Shown here: positions 5,614 to 12,578 of the stretch, piece by piece
Layout of the letters: the number at the start of each line of letters is the position of its first letter
Position numbering within the stretch: the first letter of the stretch is position 1
Assembly (NCBI GenBank): GCA_900543105.1
Contig: UQQA01000058.1
Span: 1 to 14,478, forward strand
Length of the DNA stretch: 14,478 bases
From: an uncultured Ruminococcus sp.
GTDB lineage: Bacteria; Bacillota; Clostridia; Oscillospirales; Ruminococcaceae
Direction: 5' to 3'
Notes under the pieces: model-generated
Seen by the model: only the letters and a program-made list of their open reading frames with translations
The model's database searches: none
Told to the model about the DNA's origin: nothing
Position numbers and translations under genes: made by a program

Positions 5614-6888
5614 ATGGCTGCAAATATTGTAATCGGTACTCAATGGGGCGATGAAGGAAAGGGTAAAGTCATCGATATACTTGCTTCAAGAGCAGATGTT
5701 GTTATCCGTTCACAGGGCGGTAACAATGCAGGACATACTGTTGCAAGCAACGGTGAAACCTATAAGCTCCACCTTATTCCTTCGGGAATTCTTTATAAAG
5801 ATACCCTTTGCCTTATCGGCGCAGGTGTTGTTCTCAACCCTCAGGATCTTCTCGGTGAGATCGATAACCTCGAAGCAAGGGGAATTTCCTGCGATAACCT
5901 CAAGATCGACCCAAGAGCACATGTTGTTATGCCTTGGCATATAATCCTCGACGGACTTTCCGAAGAATTCAGAGGAAACCTCGATATCGGCACAACAAAG
6001 CGCGGTATCGGCCCTACTTATATGGACAAGTATGAGCGTTCGGGCATTCGTTTCTATGACCTTATCCACCCCGAAATTTTTGCTGAAAAGGCTCGCACGA
6101 CAGGTAAGTTGAAAAATAAGATAATTACCGATGTTTTCGGCGGTGAAGCTGTTGACATCGAAGCTGTTATCAAGGAATATACAGAATACGGCAAGCGCCT
6201 TGCAAAGTACGAAGCTGACGTTTCCGTTCTTGCTTATGAAGCTGTAAAGGCAAACAAGACTATCCTCTTTGAGGGCGCACAGGCTACACTTCTCGATATC
6301 GACTTCGGCACATATCCTTACGTTACAAGCTCGCACCCACTTTCCGCAGGCGTTTGCGTCGGCACAGGCGTTGGCCCTACAGTCATCAACAACGTTTACG
6401 GTGTTGCAAAGGCTTATACAACAAGAGTTGGTAAGGGCCCTTTCCCGACAGAGCTCAACGATGCAACGGGTGACTATATCCGTGAAAAGGGTCACGAATT
6501 CGGCACTATCACAGGCAGACCAAGACGTACAGGCTGGTTCGACTCTGTTATCATTCGCCACGCAGTACGTGTAAACGGTCTTAACTGCCTCGTTGTAAAC
6601 AAGCTTGATACCCTCGCAGGAATCGACACACTCAAGATCTGTGTTGCATATAAGAAGCCTGACGGCACTATTATAAAGGATTTTCCCGCAACTCTTGAAG
6701 AGCTTGACGGCTGTCAGCCTGTTTATGAGGATTATCCCGGCTTCAACGATGATATTTCCAATTGCAGAACATTCGATGAGCTTCCCGAGATCTGCAAGGG
6801 TTATATCAAGCGCCTTGAAGAGCTTTGCGAATGTAAGATCGCAATGATCGGTGTTGGTCCTGACCGTGAACAGCAGATCGAAATATAA
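5614..6888 (+). CDS. purA: Adenylosuccinate synthetase
   Basis: The enzyme joins IMP and aspartate using GTP to form adenylosuccinate, the first committed step to AMP, in the cytosol. The 424-residue product has the full family length and motifs. These include GTQWGDEGKGK (8-18) with catalytic Asp13, GGNNAGHTV with catalytic His41, GTTKRGIGPTY (126-136), EGAQATLLDIDFGTYPYVTS, TGRPRRTGWFD, NKLDT (guanine recognition) and the terminal GVGPDREQQI. The ATG at 5614 is chosen over an in-frame GTG at 5578 because GGAG sits 6 bp before it and MAANIVIGTQWGDEGKGK is the usual family start. The gene has its own perfect promoter and a terminator 19 bp after the stop. Confidence 0.98.
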   Translation: MAANIVIGTQWGDEGKGKVIDILASRADVVIRSQGGNNAGHTVASNGETYKLHLIPSGILYKDTLCLIGAGVVLNPQDLLGEIDNLEARGISCDNLKIDPRAHVVMPWHIILDGLSEEFRGNLDIGTTKRGIGPTYMDKYERSGIRFYDLIHPEIFAEKARTTGKLKNKIITDVFGGEAVDIEAVIKEYTEYGKRLAKYEADVSVLAYEAVKANKTILFEGAQATLLDIDFGTYPYVTSSHPLSAGVCVGTGVGPTVINNVYGVAKAYTTRVGKGPFPTELNDATGDYIREKGHEFGTITGRPRRTGWFDSVIIRHAVRVNGLNCLVVNKLDTLAGIDTLKICVAYKKPDGTIIKDFPATLEELDGCQPVYEDYPGFNDDISNCRTFDELPEICKGYIKRLEELCECKIAMIGVGPDREQQIEI

Positions 6889-6907
6889 AGTTTACGCATA
6901 TAAAATT

Positions 6908-6940
6908 ATCCCCACATCGCTAAGGTGTGGGGATTTTGTT
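6908..6940 (+). terminator. Intrinsic terminator of purA
   Basis: The stem ATCCCCACATC (6908-6918) pairs with GGTGTGGGGAT (6924-6934), with one G-T pair and loop GCTAA, then TTTTGTTT. It ends 17 bp before the next start codon, so it may also set how much purA transcript reaches the ACT-domain gene. Confidence 0.85.
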
Positions 6941-6957
6941 TAAAAAGGGGGACAAGT

Positions 6958-7323
6958 ATGAAAATAAAAGCAATAGAATACGATTTTTCTGTATGTAAAG
7001 TGACTGACTATACGTTAGTGAATCTCGATTCGGAGTATGTTTTCATAGGGAAAACGGACGAAGAACGTTCGTTGGTCTGCATCACAAGCGAAGTTCTGTC
7101 TAATACGACAGAGAGAACAGACGATTGGAGAGCTTTCCGCATTGAGGGTGTTCTTGACTTTTCGTTAATAGGAATTTTATCGAAGATATGCGGTATTTTG
7201 GCTGAAAACAAGATAGGTGTAGTGGCTCTTTCTACTTATAATACAGATTATGTATTAACAAAGAAAGAGCAGTTTGCAAATGCTTTGCAGGCGCTTAAAA
7301 ATGCGGAATATGAAGTTGAATAA
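6958..7323 (+). CDS. Small ACT-domain protein
   Basis: The 121-residue protein carries a C-terminal ACT-like domain of the CASTOR/ACT_7 type (about 58-121). It reads RIEGVLDFSLIGILSKICGI, then LAENKIGVVALSTYNTDYVL and a final helix. The first 57 residues look like a second, diverged ACT fold (KIKAIEYDFSVCKV, then VFIGKTDEERSLVC). ACT domains bind small ligands, mainly amino acids, and usually regulate metabolic enzymes; here there is no catalytic domain and the ligand is unknown. The ATG at 6958 follows AAAAGGGGGAC, a strong ribosome site; an earlier in-frame start at 6925 would lie inside the purA terminator stem and is rejected. No separate promoter is visible, so expression may come from read-through of purA. 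Confidence 0.8.
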   Translation: MKIKAIEYDFSVCKVTDYTLVNLDSEYVFIGKTDEERSLVCITSEVLSNTTERTDDWRAFRIEGVLDFSLIGILSKICGILAENKIGVVALSTYNTDYVLTKKEQFANALQALKNAEYEVE

Positions 7324-7412
7324 AATGTGCTAATAATTTCTATCTTTTTTTTAACCATTTCAGCGGCGTATTTTTTTAGCGTTGTAAAAAATACTTTGCT
7401 TTTTAATTTTGC

Positions 7413-7467
7413 TCAAAGTGCAGAAAAAATCTGCGCAAAAGTCATATATATTTGGACTTTTGCGCAG
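7413..7467. repeat. Hairpin repeat, family 2, copy A (partial)
   Basis: CTGCGCAAAAGTC (7431-7443) pairs perfectly with 7455-7467 over an 11-nt loop. The first 36 bases (7413-7448) match 12579-12614 at 32 positions by my count. The outer 3' arm found in the second copy is absent here, so this one is truncated. Read on the - strand the stem is followed at once by ATTTTTTC, a terminator-like arrangement behind the tRNA operon. Confidence 0.7.
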
Positions 7468-7502
7468 GTGTTCTGATGACTGTGGCTGATCGAATATCTT
7501 AT

Positions 7503-7549
7503 AAAAAAGCCATAATTGCTGTGACGGAATTGCAGCAATTATGGCTTTT
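7503..7549 (-). terminator. Strong, probably bidirectional terminator between the ACT gene and the tRNA operon
   Basis: A perfect 17-bp stem (7505-7521 with 7533-7549) closes an 11-nt loop. On the - strand it continues into six U (A at 7503-7508), on the + strand into four T before GG. It therefore best serves as a backup terminator for the tRNAs and probably also stops + strand transcripts from the ACT gene. Confidence 0.85.
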
Positions 7550-7580
7550 GGTGTCTTTCTATAAAAAGTTGTTTGCGTAA

Positions 7581-7617
7581 AAGAAAAAACTGCTTAAACA
7601 AAAGTTTAAACAGTTTT
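7581..7617 (-). terminator. Intrinsic terminator of the tRNA operon
   Basis: On the - strand, 7617-7604 pairs with 7599-7586 with one mismatch around a loop of four U, followed by TTTTTTCTTTT. Its 5' arm starts inside the extra CCA triplet after tRNA-His. Confidence 0.8.
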
Positions 7618-7619
7618 GG

Positions 7620-7697
7620 TGGGGTGGGAGATGGGATTCGAACCCACGATCTTCGGGACCACAATCCGACGCTTTAACCAACTAAGCTACACCCACC
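7620..7697 (-). tRNA. tRNA-His (GTG anticodon), with two stem mismatches
   Basis: The gene has the tRNA-His hallmark, an extra 5' G opposite discriminator C73. The anticodon loop TTGTGGT reads GTG. The D-stem GCTT/AAGC and T-stem GTGGG/CCCAT are sound. Two positions fail to pair: T6 with T67 in the acceptor stem and A31 with C39 in the anticodon stem. The CCA end is encoded and is followed by a second CCA (7617-7619). It is the last of three tRNA genes in the transcript and lies 4 bp from tRNA-Arg. Confidence 0.9.
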
Positions 7698-7701
7698 ATA
7701 T

Positions 7702-7778
7702 TGGTGCATCATACTGGATTCGAACCAGTGGCTTACTGCTTAGAAGGCAGTTACTCTATCCAGCTGAGTTAATGATGC
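7702..7778 (-). tRNA. tRNA-Arg (TCT anticodon)
   Basis: Acceptor arms GCATCAT and ATGATGC pair perfectly, the T-arm is ACTGG-TTCGAAT-CCAGT, and the anticodon arm ACTGC-CTTCTAA-GCAGT reads TCT, which decodes AGA/AGG arginine. Discriminator A and CCA are encoded. It is the middle gene of the Gly-Arg-His operon. Confidence 0.96.
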
Positions 7779-7788
7779 ACATTTAATA

Positions 7789-7893
7789 TGTCAGGGAAAA
7801 GTGGAGCGAGTGATGGGAATCGAACCCACGCAACCAGCTTGGAAGGCTAGTGTTCTACCATTGAACTACACTCGCATTGTGTCTTCCCTGACA
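7789..7893 (-). repeat. 10-bp inverted repeat enclosing tRNA-Gly
   Basis: On the transcript, TGTCAGGGAA (7893-7884) lies 8 nt before the tRNA 5' end and TTCCCTGACA (7798-7789) lies 3 nt after its CCA. They pair perfectly, so the precursor can close a stem around the whole tRNA. The 5' arm starts only about 4 nt after the predicted transcription start. Confidence 0.75.
7802..7875 (-). tRNA. tRNA-Gly (TCC anticodon)
   Basis: Acceptor arms GCGAGTG and CACTCGC pair perfectly, the T-arm is GTGGG-TTCGATT-CCCAT, and the loop CTTCCAA reads TCC, decoding GGA/GGG glycine. Discriminator T and CCA are encoded. It is the first gene of the operon, and a 10-bp inverted repeat flanks it on both sides. Confidence 0.96.
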
Positions 7894-7902
7894 ACGTTAT
7901 TT

Positions 7903-7931
7903 ATTATACCATATACAATACTAAATGTCAA
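7903..7931 (-). promoter_or_regulatory. Consensus promoter of the tRNA Gly-Arg-His operon
   Basis: On the - strand: a perfect TTGACA (7931-7926), a 17-bp spacer ending in TGG, and a perfect TATAAT (7908-7903). The predicted start is near 7896. Confidence 0.93.
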
Positions 7932-7980
7932 TACCTTTTTTCAAATTTTTTCGATTTTTTTGAGAAAATTTTCTGCTCAT

Positions 7981-8124
7981 AAAAAGTAAAGGGGACAGCT
8001 CAAAATTATACTAAACACCATTTAAAATTTGGAAAAAATCAAGCCGACAATCTCGCATATATAGGATTTCGGCGCAGATTTTTTCCTGTATTTTATTGGT
8101 GTTTAGTATTAGAGCCGTCCTCTT
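7981..8124 (-). terminator. clpE terminator, split by repeat copy 2
   Basis: On the - strand, AAGAGGACGGCTC (8124-8112) pairs with GAGCTGTCCCCTT (8001-7989) with one mismatch and one G-U pair. TTTACTTTTT follows. The loop is not short: it holds the 102-bp repeat plus a few flanking bases. Without the repeat this would be an ordinary intrinsic terminator shortly after the clpE stop codon. Confidence 0.7.
8008..8109. repeat. 102-bp palindromic repeat, family 1, copy 2 (MITE-like)
   Basis: This is the second copy of the element at 3252-3353, also 102 bp, in the same orientation. The terminal inverted repeats, ATACTAAACACCA and TGGTGTTTAGTAT, are perfect here. Flanking TTA occurs at both ends. 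It lies inside the loop of the clpE terminator hairpin. Confidence 0.88.
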
Positions 8125-8130
8125 GATTTT

Positions 8131-10437
8131 TTATTCTGTTGTAATTTCGAGTTCGCCCTTTTTCTCGCCGATCTTTATCGTCTTGAATGGGTCAGCTGTG
8201 CTTGTTATGATAAGCTCTGCAACCTTGTCTTCGATCTCTTCACGAATAACACGGCGGATATCACGAGCACCGAACTTCTGTCCGAACGCCTTGTCTGCGA
8301 TAGCTGTAAGAGCCTTTTTGCTGTATTTGAGCGTGATGCCCTTTTCGGCAAGAGGATCTTTCATCTCATCAAGCATAAGTGCAGCGATGCTCTCGTAGTT
8401 TTCCTTTGTGAGCGGTGCAAATGTTACGATCTCATCGATTCGGCTCAAAAATTCGGGACGGAGGAACTCGGAAAGTGCTTTCATCGACTTTTCCTTGGAA
8501 ACTTCCGATTCGGTCTTGTTGAAACCGATGCCCGTTGACTTGTCGGTCGAACCTGCATTAGATGTCATAACGATGATAGTATTTTCGAAGTTTACAGTTC
8601 TGCCCTGCGAGTCGGTAACTCTGCCCTCGTCAAGTATCTGGAGCAGGATATTCATTACATCGGGGTGAGCCTTTTCAATTTCATCGAAGAGGACTACAGA
8701 GTAAGGCTTTCTGCGAACCTTTTCCGTGAGCTGTCCTGCCTCATCATAGCCGACATATCCCGGAGGCGAACCGATAAGACGCGATACCGAGTATTTTTCC
8801 ATATATTCAGTCATATCAAGTCGGATAAGCGGGTCTGTGCCGTCAAAAAGCTCGGACGCAAGCACTTTTACAAGCTCGGTCTTGCCGACACCCGTAGGAC
8901 CTACAAAGATGAATGAAGCTGGTCTGCGGCGCTTTGAAAGCTGTACTCTTGTGCGCTTTATAGCCTTGCAGACGAGTGATACGGCTTCGTCCTGACCGAT
9001 TATCTTCTCACGAAGCTTGTTTTCAAGGTTTTCAAGCTTCTTGTATTCGCTTTCGACAACCTTGCTTGCAGGAATTCCTGTCCAAAGTTCAATTACCTTT
9101 GAAAGGTCTTCCTCGGTAACATAGACCTTTTCGGCATCAGCTTCGGCTTCTTCAAGGTCTTTCTTGAGTCTTAAAACCTCAGCCTTTGCATTTGCAAGCT
9201 TTTCAAAATCTGGTTCAGCCGCTTCTTCGATCTCGGCAACATTCTGTTCTTCCTTTTCAAGCTCTTTCTTTACCGAATCAAGCTTACTGAGTTCCGTGCT
9301 GCGTATGCTTCTGCAAGCACAGGCTTCGTCAAGCAGGTCGATAGCCTTGTCGGGGAGAAAACGGTCGTTGATGTAGCGTTCCGAAAGAACTGCGCACATT
9401 CTGAGCAGTTCGTCCGTGATCTTTACCTTGTGATGCTCCTCGTAATACTGTCTTATGCCGAGAAGAACCTGTTCGGTCTCGCTTACGGACGGCTCATTTA
9501 CAGTAACGGGCTGGAAACGTCTTTCAAGCGCACTGTCCTTTTCGATGTATTTGCGGTATTCCTTAAAGGTCGTTGCGCCGATTACCTGAACCTCGCCTCG
9601 TGAAAGGGCAGGCTTAAGGATATTTGCGGCATTCATTGAGCCCTCGTTGTCACCGCCCGTTCCGACAAGGTTGTGTATCTCGTCAACAAACAGAATTATG
9701 TTTCCTGCGTTTTTGATCTCGTCGATAAGCGCTTTCATACGGCTTTCAAACTGACCGCGGAACTGTGTTCCTGCGATAAGCGCCGTGAGGTCAAGCAGAT
9801 AGACCTTTTTATCTTTGAGGTTGAAAGGAACTTCGCCTGCCGCGATCTTCTGCGCGATGCCCTCGGCGATAGCGGTCTTGCCGACACCCGGTTCACCGAT
9901 AAGGCAGGGGTTGTTTTTCTGTCGGCGGGAAAGTATCTGGATAGTACGCGCGATCTCTTTATCTCTGCCAACGATATGGTCGAGCTTGCCATCCTCGGCT
10001 TTCTGTGAAAGATTGTCGCAGTAGGTTTCGAGCGACTTCATCTTTCTCTGACGGGGACCCTTGCTCTTCTTCTCAGTCTCTTCGGAAACAGTTTCGCCCG
10101 AGGTGCTGTCCTCCTCATCATTCGGTTCAGACTTTGCAAAGGCTTCAAATCCTTTTGGAAGTCCTCCCATAAGGTTCTGGAGAAAGTTCGGGAAGCCTGC
10201 CGTTCCACCCTTTTTGAAGAAGCCGCCATCGTCATTTTCGGTGATGTCCGTAAGCTCGTCTGAAATCTCCTCAACGTCCTGATCGGTCATTCCCATCTGA
10301 TCCATATATTCTTTTACCTGCGGTATTCCAAGCTGTTTGGCGCATACAAGACAAAGACCCTCATTGTGATTTTCTTCGCCCTGTATTGCCGTAATAAATA
10401 CCACAGCTGTCCTTTTCTTACATCTTGTACAAAGCAT
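8131..10437 (-). CDS. clpE: ClpE-type zinc-finger AAA+ unfoldase (Hsp100)
   Basis: The 768-residue protein is a two-ring AAA+ ATPase that unfolds proteins and would feed them to ClpP. It lacks the ClpA/C N-domain; instead it starts with a zinc finger, C3-x2-C6 and C29-x2-C32, as in ClpE. An acidic linker (about 50-130) follows. D1 has Walker A GEPGVGKT (181-188), Walker B ILFVDE (248-253) and ERR (305-307). A short coiled coil (about 385-437) is the middle domain. D2 has Walker A GPTGVGKT (513-520), Walker B VVLFDE (581-586) and the ClpP-docking tripeptide IGF (637-639). TTTGGAGGAC sits just before the ATG. It is the last gene of a DUF5711-cvpA-clpE operon, 18 bp after cvpA. I see no CtsR heptad pair upstream. 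ClpC is the alternative name, but the zinc finger argues for ClpE. Confidence 0.9.
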   Translation of the reverse strand: MLCTRCKKRTAVVFITAIQGEENHNEGLCLVCAKQLGIPQVKEYMDQMGMTDQDVEEISDELTDITENDDGGFFKKGGTAGFPNFLQNLMGGLPKGFEAFAKSEPNDEEDSTSGETVSEETEKKSKGPRQRKMKSLETYCDNLSQKAEDGKLDHIVGRDKEIARTIQILSRRQKNNPCLIGEPGVGKTAIAEGIAQKIAAGEVPFNLKDKKVYLLDLTALIAGTQFRGQFESRMKALIDEIKNAGNIILFVDEIHNLVGTGGDNEGSMNAANILKPALSRGEVQVIGATTFKEYRKYIEKDSALERRFQPVTVNEPSVSETEQVLLGIRQYYEEHHKVKITDELLRMCAVLSERYINDRFLPDKAIDLLDEACACRSIRSTELSKLDSVKKELEKEEQNVAEIEEAAEPDFEKLANAKAEVLRLKKDLEEAEADAEKVYVTEEDLSKVIELWTGIPASKVVESEYKKLENLENKLREKIIGQDEAVSLVCKAIKRTRVQLSKRRRPASFIFVGPTGVGKTELVKVLASELFDGTDPLIRLDMTEYMEKYSVSRLIGSPPGYVGYDEAGQLTEKVRRKPYSVVLFDEIEKAHPDVMNILLQILDEGRVTDSQGRTVNFENTIIVMTSNAGSTDKSTGIGFNKTESEVSKEKSMKALSEFLRPEFLSRIDEIVTFAPLTKENYESIAALMLDEMKDPLAEKGITLKYSKKALTAIADKAFGQKFGARDIRRVIREEIEDKVAELIITSTADPFKTIKIGEKKGELEITTE

Positions 10438-10455
10438 TTAGTGTCCTCCAAACTT

Positions 10456-11316
10456 TTATTTGAATAAAGCCGTGAGCAGAACGAAGCTCATCGAATATGC
10501 GTGTTTGAAAATGTATGTCTTTTCAATAACGTCTGTGTTCAGAACAGAGTTTCCGTTTGCCGTAAGCTTTATAAATATGCTGCAAAGCAGCGAAATTGCT
10601 GTGATCGTTAAAATCGAGTATATTGCTCCAAGCACTCCTCCGAGGAAAGAATCAGGCTTTTTTATTGCATCAATGCGCCTTATCACCCTGACCGCCCGTA
10701 AAAGCATTGAAAATATAATGCCAATGACCGCAAAAGCCGCAAAGAATATCACATTTTTGACTGTTCGCAGCATAACGGGGCGCACGATCTCCGCTTCAAT
10801 AAGCGTCACCGCGGAATCCTTTATATTTTCGGGCGCTTCAAGAGCTTTTTCTTTGTTTATCTTATTATTTTCAAGGTATTTATCGGCACTTTCAAGTATC
10901 TCTTCGGGGATAACTCCGTTCAGAGATCCTGTTATCCTGCCGCAGTATTCCTTGAATATACTGTTTAGTTTACCACTTATTTCTTCATTCGTCAAGTCCG
11001 GCATTTCAATGTCGGGAACATCTTCACTGTCGGGGAGCTTTACACCGAATTTTTCGAGCAGCTTTTCCTGCGAGTATTCTTCTGAAAGCTTGTCGGCTTC
11101 GGCTTCGATATATTCCATTACCGATGGCTGAACAATGTTGAAATACACATATTCGTATGTTACATTGCTCACGAAGCTTGCGACAGCCGCCGAAAAAAAG
11201 AAGCTTGCAAGTGATATTACCATTCGCAGGATACCCTTTTTATATCCCGAATAAGTTATGATAATTATAAGAAGTACCGTGATTATGTCAAGTATATGTT
11301 CTGAAATAAAAGCCAT
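10456..11316 (-). CDS. CvpA family membrane protein
   Basis: The 286-residue protein fits the CvpA pattern. Two N-terminal helices (about 8-24 and 29-50) are separated by SGYKKGILR, the conserved Gly-rich turn. A long hydrophilic, Glu-rich segment (about 60-180) is larger than usual for CvpA. Then come helices at about 183-207 and 226-250, with GGVLGAIYSIL, and a hydrophobic end. CvpA proteins are linked to colicin V export in E. coli and to membrane stress tolerance, with no firm biochemical role. AAGGAA lies 6 bp before the ATG. It begins 16 bp after the DUF5711 gene and ends 18 bp before clpE, so the three are co-transcribed; a shared envelope or proteostasis role is inference. Confidence 0.8.
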   Translation of the reverse strand: MAFISEHILDIITVLLIIIITYSGYKKGILRMVISLASFFFSAAVASFVSNVTYEYVYFNIVQPSVMEYIEAEADKLSEEYSQEKLLEKFGVKLPDSEDVPDIEMPDLTNEEISGKLNSIFKEYCGRITGSLNGVIPEEILESADKYLENNKINKEKALEAPENIKDSAVTLIEAEIVRPVMLRTVKNVIFFAAFAVIGIIFSMLLRAVRVIRRIDAIKKPDSFLGGVLGAIYSILTITAISLLCSIFIKLTANGNSVLNTDVIEKTYIFKHAYSMSFVLLTALFK

Positions 11317-11332
11317 TGCTGTTCCTTAGTGA

Positions 11333-12523
11333 TCAATTAAAATCTATTTTATTAATAGTATCATATCCAAGAAGAAAAACATTGCTGCCAAGTTTTCGAA
11401 AATCGTCATAATCCTCTGAAAGCTCTGCACTTGAAACTTCTTCTCCGAGTATATTGTATGCGATAATGTCGCGGTTATTGTGAACATAGACCTCCAAATC
11501 GTAAACATGGATACTGTTTACGATAAAATCCATGTCGAAAGTTTTTTCTTCGCCCGTTTCGCTGTCGATCATAACGATCTCGGAGCTTCGCTGTTCAGTG
11601 TTGTTGAAAACGAGCGCAGCGATCTTGCTGTTCGAGTCAAATCCCGTAAGGTCACGGGTGTACTGATATGTAGAAAGAAGCTGTCCGTCTGTATCATAAG
11701 TCGCGCATAAGCTGTCACCGAAAACAACTATTTTATTGTTTCCGAAAAGTCTTACCGAAACCGCAAGCGTTTCAAGATATTCCGTCTGCCATATCGGCAC
11801 AGGGTTTCCGAGATCGTCATAATCTATCTTGTCAAAGCGGTAATAAAGTATCTTTGAAACGAGAACTCCGTCCTTTGAACCGATAGTAGTGATGTAGCAG
11901 CCGCTGCTGTCGCTTGTGAATGTTACATCTATAATGCGCTCTATAGAGCTGTAGTTGAAGATGTTTTTGCCTGTTCCGTCGTAAATTTTCATTACCGCAA
12001 GGAACTTGTCGTCTTTCGTCACGATAGCCGCCTTGTCGCTGCTGCTCAATTTTGCAAGAAGGATAGGGTAGTCGGTATCGACCTTGTATATGCACTTGTA
12101 TTTGCTCATAAGGCTGAAAGAGTTGCCGCCGATGTCATAGATGAGTGCTTTTTTCGGCGAAACTGTAAGTATCGGGTTCGCCATAGTGTGCTGCTGGGTG
12201 AAAATACTCTTTCCGTTCGTGTCATATACAAAATAGTGCGAATCGTCAAGCACGGTGACAGCATTATCAACTGCTTCAAGCTGATATGCCGCACCGCCCT
12301 CGATAGCGATAGGGAAGTTTCCGCCCGCAAGCTCGGTCGGGTTCTCGGCAACGGGTATCTTTGTAAGAATTCCGTCAAGCTTCGGGTACCATGAGCTTTT
12401 TGTGAATATAAGCAGAACTACCGCCAGAGCGAGTATGAAAATTATGATGAATTTCTTTAAAAATCGGCCAAATTTCTTTCTCTGCCGTCTTTTTTTAAGA
12501 TCGGAAACATCAGTTACAGCCAT
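11333..12523 (-). CDS. DUF5711-type membrane-anchored beta-propeller-like protein
   Basis: The 396-residue protein begins with a very basic cytosolic segment (KKRRQRKKFGRFLKK, 10-24), one membrane helix (about 25-43) and a long extracellular part. That part is a series of beta-strand repeats, such as YFVYDTNGKSIFTQQ, KALIYDIGGNSF and KIVVFGDSLCATYDTDGQLL. These resemble blades of a WD40/PQQ-like propeller. The overall pattern fits DUF5711; I assign the family from recall of similar clostridial proteins, not from a search. No catalytic residues are recognisable. GAAAGGAAT precedes the ATG by about 8 bp. It is the first gene of the operon with cvpA and clpE. I could not place a convincing promoter; a 15-bp palindrome lies 35 bp upstream. 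Confidence 0.78.
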   Translation of the reverse strand: MAVTDVSDLKKRRQRKKFGRFLKKFIIIFILALAVVLLIFTKSSWYPKLDGILTKIPVAENPTELAGGNFPIAIEGGAAYQLEAVDNAVTVLDDSHYFVYDTNGKSIFTQQHTMANPILTVSPKKALIYDIGGNSFSLMSKYKCIYKVDTDYPILLAKLSSSDKAAIVTKDDKFLAVMKIYDGTGKNIFNYSSIERIIDVTFTSDSSGCYITTIGSKDGVLVSKILYYRFDKIDYDDLGNPVPIWQTEYLETLAVSVRLFGNNKIVVFGDSLCATYDTDGQLLSTYQYTRDLTGFDSNSKIAALVFNNTEQRSSEIVMIDSETGEEKTFDMDFIVNSIHVYDLEVYVHNNRDIIAYNILGEEVSSAELSEDYDDFRKLGSNVFLLGYDTINKIDFN

Positions 12524-12557
12524 TTTTTTATTCCTTTCAAGTCATATATCCCACAAT

Positions 12558-12572
12558 ATCAGTAATACTGAT
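12558..12572. promoter_or_regulatory. 15-bp perfect palindrome upstream of the DUF5711-cvpA-clpE operon
   Basis: ATCAGTA-A-TACTGAT (12558-12572) is a perfect odd-length palindrome 35 bp before the first ATG of the operon. The size and place fit a dimeric repressor operator. It does not match the CtsR or HrcA consensus. Confidence 0.4.
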
Positions 12573-12578
12573 TTTTAA

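Noticed and set aside
5710..6561. 283-codon open frame opposite purA
   Set aside because: It lies wholly inside purA, which has every family motif. Its length follows from the codon bias of purA; it has no recognisable domain.
7801..7989. Possible small + strand protein beginning MERVMGIEPT
   Set aside because: It runs antisense across tRNA-Gly and its promoter. Such reading frames opposite tRNA genes are a known annotation artefact, and there is no ribosome site.
10460..11131. 223-codon + strand frame opposite the CvpA gene
   Set aside because: It is the antisense shadow of cvpA. The composition is Ser/Ile-rich with no domain, and no promoter or ribosome site precedes it.
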